The notes beneath the pieces are model-generated. The model saw nothing but the letters and a program-made list of their open reading frames with translations. It made no database searches and was not told the origin of the DNA. A stretch of DNA of 64,000 nucleotides from Maribacter algarum (ex Zhang et al. 2020) (GTDB taxonomy: Bacteria > Bacteroidota > Bacteroidia > Flavobacteriales > Flavobacteriaceae), in contig NZ_VATY01000001.1 of assembly GCF_005885635.1 (NCBI RefSeq), forward strand, positions 1,240,001 to 1,304,000, given 5' to 3'. A program made the translations under genes and the position numbers. How positions within the stretch are numbered: the stretch's first letter is position 1; every line of letters starts with the position of its first letter. Shown here piece by piece: positions 27,330 through 33,914 of the stretch.

Positions 27330-27360
27330 CTAAATTAGTTAACTTAATTAACTAATTTAG
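27330..27360. repeat. Perfect 13-bp inverted repeat
   Basis: CTAAATTAGTTAA and its exact complement TTAACTAATTTAG are separated by CTTAA. It lies 15 bases after the small divergent gene and 17 bases before the aminotransferase ATG. It can be a weak AT-rich terminator of the first or an operator for the second. Confidence 0.75.
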
Positions 27361-27377
27361 AGGATATAAATTTTGCT

Positions 27378-28532
27378 ATGCCCTTAAAATCATCATTTCA
27401 TTCTAAGCTTCCGAATGTCAAAACTACCATCTTCACTATAGTCGGTGACCTAGCCAGAAAACATAATGCAATAGATTTGTCACAAGGTTTTCCAAACTTC
27501 GAAGCCGATCCAGAACTTATCGAATTGGCCTGCAAAGCCATGCGTGATGGACATAACCAATATGCAGGTATGAAAGGTTTACCAGAACTTCGCGAGGTAC
27601 TTTCCGATAAAATCGAAAAACAGCATGGCAGGTATTATTCTCCTGAAACGGAAGTAACAGTGGTTGCAGGTGCTACACAGGCTATTTATACTGCCATTAG
27701 TGCTTTTGTGCATGTAGGTGATGAGGTAATTGTTCTAAAACCCGCTTATGACTGTTACGAGCCAGCCATCGAGGTGAATGGCGGTATTACTGTTCATGTA
27801 GAACTTGAAGCTCCAAATTATCAAGTTGACTGGGAAGCTTTTAAGACAAAAATAAGTGCTAAAACGAGAATGGTCATTATCAATACACCGCACAATCCGA
27901 TTGGTCGTATTTTTTCTGAAAATGACATGCTCCAATTACAAGAAATTCTTCATGACACCAATATAATCCTATTGAGCGACGAAGTATATGAGCATATTAT
28001 TTTCGACGGAGAAGTACATCAAAGCGCATCGCGATTCGAGGACTTAGCCACACGAAGTATCGTTTGCTCATCCTTTGGAAAAACCTTTCATGTCACCGGT
28101 TGGAAAATAGGATATTGCGTCGCCCCAGCTGGGCTAATGAAAGAATTTCAGAAAGTCCACCAATTTAATGTTTTCTGCGTTCCGCGACCCGTTCAGCACG
28201 CACTCGCAACTTATCTTAAAACGGAAAGTCACTATCTAGACCTGGGTGCTTTTTATCAGCAAAAACGAGATTTCTTTTTAGATGCAATTAAAAATTCGCT
28301 TTTCAAATTTACCCCTAGTCAAGGTTCTTTTTTCCAAATTTTGGATTATTCCGATATTAGCGATGAACGTGATGATGCTTTGGTAAAACATCTTATTCTT
28401 GAACACAAACTGGCCAGCATTCCAGTATCTGAGTTCAACTTAAACCATAGGAATGACGGAATGCTCCGTTTCTGTTTTGCCAAAAAGGAAGAAACGCTTC
28501 AAGAAGCTGCAGAGATATTGAATAAGCTCTAA
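27378..28532 (+). CDS. Class I/II PLP-dependent aminotransferase (methionine aminotransferase-like)
   Basis: The 384-residue cytoplasmic enzyme transfers an amino group between an amino acid and a 2-oxo acid with pyridoxal phosphate. The fold-type I features are visible in order: DLSQGFPNF, NQYAGMKGLPELR, TVVAGATQAIYTA, NTPHNPIGRI, LLSDEVYEH and SSFGKTFHVTGWKIGY, where the K is the PLP lysine. These signatures fit the methionine/glutamine (YbdL- or KAT-like) subgroup, so methionine salvage is plausible. It converges with the serine hydrolase gene, with a 4-base overlap at the ends. Confidence 0.9.
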   Translation: MPLKSSFHSKLPNVKTTIFTIVGDLARKHNAIDLSQGFPNFEADPELIELACKAMRDGHNQYAGMKGLPELREVLSDKIEKQHGRYYSPETEVTVVAGATQAIYTAISAFVHVGDEVIVLKPAYDCYEPAIEVNGGITVHVELEAPNYQVDWEAFKTKISAKTRMVIINTPHNPIGRIFSENDMLQLQEILHDTNIILLSDEVYEHIIFDGEVHQSASRFEDLATRSIVCSSFGKTFHVTGWKIGYCVAPAGLMKEFQKVHQFNVFCVPRPVQHALATYLKTESHYLDLGAFYQQKRDFFLDAIKNSLFKFTPSQGSFFQILDYSDISDERDDALVKHLILEHKLASIPVSEFNLNHRNDGMLRFCFAKKEETLQEAAEILNKL

Positions 28533-29677
28533 TCTAAAGCCTCATTCAGCAACTTCATAAACTCTCCTATTTTGCTGGGCTCAAGCCATCGTGTTACCAC
28601 TACTAAATCGTTTTGTTTGTCTATGACAATGAAGTTGCCTCCAAAACCTGCGGCGTAATAAATATTCTCTGAAAGACCTTCCCAATGACGGTTGCCCTTC
28701 TTATTGAGCCACCACATATATCCATAATTGACATTTGGTTTTGAAGGAGTTGTGGCTTTTTGAATCCATTTTTCGCTTATAATCTGTTCCCCTTTCCATC
28801 TGCCATCATTCAAAAAAAGCAAGCCGAAACGGGCCATATCTTCTGCACTTATGAAGATTCCCCCTCCTGAATGACCCCCTCCTGTAACCGACTTCATTTT
28901 GAGTCCATCTATCTCCGTCCAAGCATTTTCGTAACCATGCCAGCGCCATGTTGTAGAAGCACCTATTTTATCCATTATGTTTTCTTTCAGCACTAAAGGC
29001 ATAGGTTTGCGCCAAACGTGCGTAAGCGAATAGGCCAGAACATTAACGCGAACGTCATTGTATTCCATGACCGTACCTGGTTCTTTTGGTTTTTCGAATT
29101 TCCAATCGTCAATACCACCTTCTTTGGGAGGTCTATCTGCCCAATCTTTACCCCCCCATAACTCGCCAGACCAAGCCGAATTTTGTTGAAGTAGGTGTTC
29201 CCATGTAATTTTTGAATTGTGTTCGCCGTCGAAAGTACCATCCCATATATAATCGATCACCTTGTCTTTTGTACTTGCAACTAACCCTTTGTCTTCTGCC
29301 AATCCCGCCATGGTAGATAAATAGCTCTTTGTTACGCTAAAGGTCATATCAACACGTTTGACCTCTCCCCATTTGGCAATCACATAGCCGTTTTTAAGAA
29401 TCATTCCTGCTGGGCCACCTCGCTTTTTCGTTGGCCCCAAAATTTCATGGAAAGGCTCTCTTTCAAATCCTTTCAAAATAGCGATACGCAAATCTCGCGA
29501 ACCTGAATATTCATTTTCTTCTGCAAAGCTTATAGCCATTTGTAATTTTGTTGGGCTGACATCGACTTCTTTAGGAAGTTTTTCTTCCCAAGTTGAATTA
29601 GGCTTAGGGAAGTAATAATTGGTTTGAGCAACCGCAAAATTTGCGCAAAATAACCATAGAACTATTTTGTAAGTCAT
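28529..29677 (-). CDS. Serine hydrolase (class C beta-lactamase / PBP4-like family)
   Basis: The 382-residue product has a signal peptide (MTYKIVLWLFCANFAVA). The SxxK motif is SVTK in MTFSVTKSYLS; the YxN motif is YND in MEYNDVRVN, and the third motif may be GFGG late in the sequence. This defines the AmpC-like serine hydrolase family of exported esterases, D-amino-acid peptidases and beta-lactamases. Substrate cannot be told. It is a single gene with its own AT-rich promoter region towards 29700. Confidence 0.85.
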   Translation of the reverse strand: MTYKIVLWLFCANFAVAQTNYYFPKPNSTWEEKLPKEVDVSPTKLQMAISFAEENEYSGSRDLRIAILKGFEREPFHEILGPTKKRGGPAGMILKNGYVIAKWGEVKRVDMTFSVTKSYLSTMAGLAEDKGLVASTKDKVIDYIWDGTFDGEHNSKITWEHLLQQNSAWSGELWGGKDWADRPPKEGGIDDWKFEKPKEPGTVMEYNDVRVNVLAYSLTHVWRKPMPLVLKENIMDKIGASTTWRWHGYENAWTEIDGLKMKSVTGGGHSGGGIFISAEDMARFGLLFLNDGRWKGEQIISEKWIQKATTPSKPNVNYGYMWWLNKKGNRHWEGLSENIYYAAGFGGNFIVIDKQNDLVVVTRWLEPSKIGEFMKLLNEALD

Positions 29678-29760
29678 TTTTCTATTTTTTTTAAGATAGC
29701 TAAAGTTATATTATATATTTAAACCCCGAAGATTTACCTGTTAATCAAATTTTAATTTCA

Positions 29761-30873
29761 TTGCAAACATTTGATTTAAATATTTTTCAGCTCCTAATCA
29801 TTCTTGGGTCCATCCAAGGATTAATCTTTGCCTTCATCATTTTTACGCTCAAAAAACTAAGAATTAGAAGTAATATATTTCTAGGGTTACTTGTTGTTTT
29901 TATTGCACTGAGCAATGTACAGCACATTTTAATCGATATGGAATTTTTATCAGAGAGTAATGCTATTCGAAAGCTATACCTTCCTATTCAATGGTTAATA
30001 TTACCCATGTTCTATTTACATGTCCATGAGGTCATTTTTAGAAAACATATAAGCTTTCCGACCTCATTATATTTATTCACTCCGGTAGCCTTTGTTTTTG
30101 TTTTACACCTTGTGCATTTCTTCTTCAATTATGGTATAATGCCTATTGCTGAAATGCCTGATTATTATGCCCCCGGCTTATTGCTATATATCAATGGGAT
30201 TTCTTTTTTGTTTAACGCAATTGTCGGTTATCATATTTATAAAATGCTTAAAACTAATGCGCCGGCAACTAAAACAGGGAAGAAAAAAAACCCAGAACAG
30301 GAATGGTATATGTCTTTCTTAGCTCTAGTAGCAGGAATAGGGATTATTGGTGTTTCTATTACCATTTCTTTAATCCAATTCGACATCGATCATACTTGGT
30401 TGATTTATACTCTTTTTCTAATGGTATCAACTGCCGGCTACTACATGGGTTATGTTGGTGTATACCGATCCACCTTATGGGGGGAGCCCAAAAATTCATT
30501 TAGTACAGTTTCAAAAAACGGTGCAAATACGTATCGTAAAATACATTCTTATATCATTGAGGAACAACGATATTTAGATATGGACCTAAATCAATCCGAA
30601 ATAGCGGAAAAGTTTAATATAAGCCCAGGGTATTTGTCGCAATTGATCAACACAAATAGTGATCAAAATTTTAATGACTATATCAACACTTTAAGAATAG
30701 AAGCATCAAAAGAGATGCTGGTTGCAGAGCAGTTCAAAAATTACACCATTGAATCAATTGGGTTGGAGTGTGGTTTTAAGTCAAAATCAAATTTTTACGC
30801 TGCATTTAAGAAATTCACTGGGCAAACACCTTCAAGCTATATTAAAGTTCAAAAAATGAGTCCTGTATCTTAA
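29761..30873 (+). CDS. 7TM - AraC-type HTH regulator
   Basis: The 370-residue protein has seven hydrophobic segments (about residues 5-235) joined to a C-terminal AraC DNA-binding domain (about residues 260-365: LNQSEIAEKFNISPGYLSQLI and YTIESIGLECGFKSKSNFYAAF, ending KFTGQTPSSYI). It is the common flavobacterial form of membrane receptor-regulator and lacks the GAF domain of its relative at 16257. The start is a TTG, since no ATG precedes the first helix. It likely responds to an outside signal and controls a nearby gene; its targets are unknown. Confidence 0.85.
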   Translation: MQTFDLNIFQLLIILGSIQGLIFAFIIFTLKKLRIRSNIFLGLLVVFIALSNVQHILIDMEFLSESNAIRKLYLPIQWLILPMFYLHVHEVIFRKHISFPTSLYLFTPVAFVFVLHLVHFFFNYGIMPIAEMPDYYAPGLLLYINGISFLFNAIVGYHIYKMLKTNAPATKTGKKKNPEQEWYMSFLALVAGIGIIGVSITISLIQFDIDHTWLIYTLFLMVSTAGYYMGYVGVYRSTLWGEPKNSFSTVSKNGANTYRKIHSYIIEEQRYLDMDLNQSEIAEKFNISPGYLSQLINTNSDQNFNDYINTLRIEASKEMLVAEQFKNYTIESIGLECGFKSKSNFYAAFKKFTGQTPSSYIKVQKMSPVS

Positions 30874-30976
30874 ACTTCTTACAGATACAGAACTCTTAAA
30901 CACCGTTATTCCTTACTTTTGCCAGACTTTTTAAGAATTCAGTCTTAAAAAAAACGATGCAATTTTAGTACTTTTG
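30858..30976. promoter_or_regulatory. Hairpins and two orphan -7 boxes after the regulator gene
   Basis: A hairpin overlaps the stop codon (CTGTATCT and AGATACAG, 30862-30888, with GAGT/ACTC flanks). A second AT-rich one, TTTTTAAGA / TCTTAAAAA, lies at 30928-30951. Exact -7 matches TACTTTTG occur at 30914-30921 and 30969-30976, pointing right, but no gene follows in that direction. Confidence 0.5.
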
Positions 30977-30978
30977 CA

Positions 30979-31533
30979 CTAACCATTTTGAAGCCTCTCC
31001 ATTGCTGGAGAGGCTTTTTTTAATTCAACCCGCATAAGCCAATCAGTTTGTTTATCATTTCCGATATAGTAAGGGTGTGTGCCAAACTTCGTAAATCCAT
31101 TCTTTTGATAGAATCGAATGGCATCGGTATTCTTCTCCCATACTCCTAACCACATATATTCCTTTTTTAACTGAGATGCTAGTCTTATGGCTTCTTGAAG
31201 TATATGCTTTCCTATTTTCTGTCCTTGAAATTCTGTTAGAACATAAATACGTTCAAGCTCAATGGCTTCTTCGGAATTGATATCGGTCTGGGCATCCTCA
31301 ATGTTCAACTTAAAATATCCAGCGAGTTGTCCATCCTTAAAAGCAAAATAAAAATGGGAGTAAGGATTCTTGAGTTGGTTTGCAATATTACTCTTTTCAA
31401 AGGCCGAATCAATATAATCTTTGAAGTCTTCGGGGTCATTGTCCTTTTCAAAAGAGTCTACAAATGTCCTTCTAGAAATTTCTACTAGCTCAACCAATTC
31501 TAAGAAAGTGCATTTTTTAAAGTGAAGAGGCAT
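30979..31533 (-). CDS. GNAT-family N-acetyltransferase
   Basis: About 184 residues from the ATG at 31533 (an upstream TTG is less likely). The GNAT core is visible: a beta strand pair, the acetyl-CoA loop QGQKIGK-type segment (FQGQKIGKHILQEA), and the late VWEKNTDAIRFYQKNGFTKFG. It resembles PaiA/RimI-like acetyltransferases that modify polyamines or protein N-termini; the substrate is unknown. The gene's end holds the hairpin at 30991-31016, so its C-terminus (KKASPAMERLQNG) is partly encoded by an apparent terminator. Confidence 0.85.
   Translation of the reverse strand: MPLHFKKCTFLELVELVEISRRTFVDSFEKDNDPEDFKDYIDSAFEKSNIANQLKNPYSHFYFAFKDGQLAGYFKLNIEDAQTDINSEEAIELERIYVLTEFQGQKIGKHILQEAIRLASQLKKEYMWLGVWEKNTDAIRFYQKNGFTKFGTHPYYIGNDKQTDWLMRVELKKASPAMERLQNG
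30991..31021 (+). terminator. Hairpin with T-run inside the acetyltransferase 3' end
   Basis: AAGCCTCTCC and GGAGAGGCTT pair perfectly around ATTGCT and are followed by a T-run on the plus strand. On that strand it ends transcripts from the region of the -7 boxes. On the minus strand it lies inside the last codons of the acetyltransferase gene. Confidence 0.75.
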
Positions 31534-31548
31534 ACCAACTATTCTCAA

Positions 31549-31652
31549 TATGCATTAAATGTAAAGGCTTTGATTATCTTATGCAAGGTCAACAAAGATT
31601 CCAGGCTTTACTGAAGCCAATTCAGTGCAAGCGCGGGAATGACAATAAACAA
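31549..31652. other. Intergenic stretch with a REP-like trace
   Basis: No gene found. GATTCC at 31598 and GCGCGGGAATGAC at about 31631 look like parts of the short GGAAT/ATTCC interspersed hairpin repeats common in flavobacterial genomes. The match is partial. It lies just before the terminator at 31653. Confidence 0.25.
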
Positions 31653-31680
31653 AAAAGCAGCCTTTGGGGAAGCTGCTTTT
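31653..31680 (-). terminator. Intrinsic terminator of a small minus-strand transcript
   Basis: AAAAGCAGC and GCTGCTTTT pair around a 10-base loop, and on the minus strand six Ts follow. It lies 22 bases after the possible small reading frame at 31703-31807. Confidence 0.75.
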
Positions 31681-31702
31681 GAAAATTCTTTGGGTTTGGA
31701 AC

Positions 31703-31807
31703 CTATAACATAAATAGTTTGCGTGTTAACATAATAATGCCACTAAAGAAATCATTCTTGTATACTTGGATCTCTTTTTGTGTAGGTGCGTTCATTTGGG
31801 CTTCCAT
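31703..31807 (-). CDS. Possible 34-residue peptide gene
   Basis: An ATG at 31807 opens a 34-codon frame ending TAG, with a polar, glutamine/lysine-rich first half (starts MEAQMNAPTQKE) and a hydrophobic/basic second half (ending MLTRKLFML). Support is indirect: a terminator follows on the same strand, and repeats lie upstream (31865-31924). It is not recognised. It could be a regulatory or secreted peptide, or the message could be a non-coding RNA. Confidence 0.35.
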   Translation of the reverse strand: MEAQMNAPTQKEIQVYKNDFFSGIIMLTRKLFML

Positions 31808-31864
31808 AGTAGTAGGTTTAAATATTAGTCATCTTTGCAGATGTAGTTGGGGCGCAATCAATTG

Positions 31865-31924
31865 CTTGATTACGTTGTAAAGGTAGTATCTAACGTAATC
31901 AAGGCGAAACTATTGTTGTAAAGG
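31865..31924. promoter_or_regulatory. Inverted and direct repeats upstream of the small frame
   Basis: CTTGATTACGTT (31865-31876) and AACGTAATCAAG (31892-31903) form a perfect 12-bp inverted repeat with a 15-base spacer. GTTGTAAAGG occurs twice, at 31874-31883 and 31915-31924, 41 bases apart (about four helical turns). On the minus strand, the spacer holds TACCTTTA, one base off the -7 consensus. Confidence 0.6.
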
Positions 31925-31990
31925 CGCACTAAAACGTTGTGAATAATATGAAGTGTAGATTTATTCGATTAAATGCATGCAAAAGTTACA

Positions 31991-32644
31991 TTACAACTGC
32001 ATTTCAGGAATATCGCCATCGACCAAAAGCATTCCTTCAGTAGCAATACGAATTTCGTCAATTGTTACTCCTGGTGCTCGTTCGAGCAATTGAAATCCAT
32101 CTGGTGTTATTTCCAAAACTGCTAGATTCGTGACAATTTTCTTAACACAGCCAACTCCAGTTAGCGGTAATGAACATTTCTTCAGCAACTTAGAAGCTCC
32201 TGCACGATTCGTATGCATCATAGCTACTATAATGTTCTCAGCAGAAGCCACAAGATCCATTGCACCACCCATACCTTTTACCATTTTACCAGGGATTTTC
32301 CAATTGGCAATATCACCGTTCTCTGACACTTCCATAGCTCCTAAAATAGTGAGATCAACGTGTTGACCACGAATCATTCCAAAACTAGTTGCAGAATCGA
32401 AGAAGGAAGCCCCTGGAAGCGTAGTAATCGTCTGCTTTCCTGCATTGATAATATCTGCATCTTCATCACCTTCAAAAGGGAAAGGACCCATCCCCAGCAC
32501 CCCATTTTCACTCTGGAATTCCACTTCAATATCATCACGTACAAAATTGGCAACTAGCGTTGGTATACCAATGCCTAAATTGACGTAGTAGCCATCCTTT
32601 ACTTCTTTGGCAATTCGTTTTGCTATTCCGTTTTTATCAAGCAT
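31991..32644 (-). CDS. scoB: 3-oxoacid CoA-transferase subunit B
   Basis: The 217-residue beta subunit of succinyl-CoA:3-oxoacid CoA-transferase, which moves CoA from succinyl-CoA to acetoacetate so that ketone bodies can enter the acetyl-CoA pool. It has the catalytic EXGXXG motif with Glu in SENGVLGMG, and the LGAMEVSENGDIANW and GKMVKGMGGAMDLV segments of the subunit. It is the last gene of a unit transcribed from scoA; a zinc-ribbon membrane gene lies between them. Confidence 0.95.
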   Translation of the reverse strand: MLDKNGIAKRIAKEVKDGYYVNLGIGIPTLVANFVRDDIEVEFQSENGVLGMGPFPFEGDEDADIINAGKQTITTLPGASFFDSATSFGMIRGQHVDLTILGAMEVSENGDIANWKIPGKMVKGMGGAMDLVASAENIIVAMMHTNRAGASKLLKKCSLPLTGVGCVKKIVTNLAVLEITPDGFQLLERAPGVTIDEIRIATEGMLLVDGDIPEMQL

Positions 32645-32690
32645 AATTCAATTTAAAAATGTATTTGTCCATTCTTTCATCTGAAATAAA

Positions 32691-33068
32691 TTACTTCTTT
32701 AAAGCGTACCTATTAAAATTTTTTACCGCCTTATTTTCTCTATTCCATAAAAACATCGGTATTCCGGCAATTGCCGAACCCGCTATTCCCAGAATTTTCC
32801 AAAATGACAGACTTACTTGCATTATTATTTCAAGATAGTTACCTGCCAATAAAATAATTAGTACTCCAATTACAAAACCTCCGACGACAAGCCTGTTATC
32901 TGGTGTCGCACTTATTCTATTCAGGTGCTTCTTGTCTTGCTTACCACAATTCGAACAATTCACTCTTACTTCATCGCCTATTTTCATTTGTAAATGTGCC
33001 CGGGTAGGAAGCACAGGGGTATAATAATTCGATTTTTTACAACTAGAACACGTATATACCAATCGCAT
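32691..33068 (-). CDS. Zinc-ribbon membrane protein inserted between scoA and scoB
   Basis: The 125-residue product has a four-cysteine zinc ribbon at its N-terminus (C7, C10, C38, C41) followed by two membrane helices (about residues 60-77 and 86-108). Its ATG overlaps the scoA stop by one base (TAATG), so translation is coupled. It has no clear family and no obvious link to CoA transfer. It splits a pair of genes that are normally adjacent. Confidence 0.78.
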   Translation of the reverse strand: MRLVYTCSSCKKSNYYTPVLPTRAHLQMKIGDEVRVNCSNCGKQDKKHLNRISATPDNRLVVGGFVIGVLIILLAGNYLEIIMQVSLSFWKILGIAGSAIAGIPMFLWNRENKAVKNFNRYALKK

Positions 33069-33769
33069 TAGTTTCTTTTTCTAACTGTTTTTTGCTCAAT
33101 TCGTTTCTCATAGTTTTTCCCTTGAAAAATACGTTTTACAAATATACCAGACACATGAATTTCATTTGGATTCAATTCCCCAACAGGAACGAGTTCCTCA
33201 ACCTCAGCTACAGTTATATTTGCAGCACCACACATACAGGGATTAAAATTACGCGCCGTTCCTTTAAAAATAAGATTCCCTGCCTCATCACCTTTCCATG
33301 CTTTTACAAAAGAGAAGTCGGCTTTATAGGCCATTTCCAAAACATACATTTTACCATTGAACTCACGAGTTTCTTTTCCTTCCGCTACCTCAGTACCATA
33401 ACCAGCTGGTGTGTAAATTGCTGGAAAGCCTGCCTGAGCTGCTCTACACTTTTCTGCTAAAGTACCTTGCGGAGTTAGTTCAACTTCCAATTCGCCACTC
33501 AACATTTGACGTTCGAATTCGTCATTCTCTCCAACATATGATGATATCATTTTTTTTATTTGTTTTTTCTGCAGTAGCAATCCTAAACCAAAATCGTCGA
33601 CACCTGCATTATTAGAAATACAAGTAATGTCTTTAATTTCCATATGAACCAACTCGGTTATTGCATTTTCCGGTATTCCACAGAGCCCGAAACCACCTAA
33701 CATAAAGGTCATTCCATCCTGAACTCCCTGCAAAGCCTCTTGTACAGTCGCTACTTTCTTTCGAATCAT
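33068..33769 (-). CDS. scoA: 3-oxoacid CoA-transferase subunit A
   Basis: The 233-residue alpha subunit. The typical opening ([27 protein letters not shown]), the glycine-rich segment and [15 protein letters not shown] then [18 protein letters not shown] match the family. It pairs with scoB to form the A2B2 enzyme in the cytoplasm. A TAAATTAG sequence upstream on its strand is near the Bacteroidota -7 consensus. Confidence 0.95.
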   Translation of the reverse strand: MIRKKVATVQEALQGVQDGMTFMLGGFGLCGIPENAITELVHMEIKDITCISNNAGVDDFGLGLLLQKKQIKKMISSYVGENDEFERQMLSGELEVELTPQGTLAEKCRAAQAGFPAIYTPAGYGTEVAEGKETREFNGKMYVLEMAYKADFSFVKAWKGDEAGNLIFKGTARNFNPCMCGAANITVAEVEELVPVGELNPNEIHVSGIFVKRIFQGKNYEKRIEQKTVRKRN

Positions 33770-33847
33770 TGCATCTTATTTTATATCTAAATTCCCAAGA
33801 ATTTCTAACACTAATTTACAGTTTTTAATTCGATTGATTCCAACGAA

Positions 33848-33882
33848 AACGCCCTGAACATTTTAGGGATTTTCAGGGCGTT
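33848..33882 (-). terminator. Terminator after the PBP1A operon
   Basis: AACGCCCTGAA and TTCAGGGCGTT pair perfectly around 13 bases, with a short T-run on the minus strand. It follows the PBP1A stop by 33 bases. Confidence 0.75.
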
Positions 33883-33914
33883 TGTATCTCGTTTTAATCG
33901 AAACCAAAGTCTTA

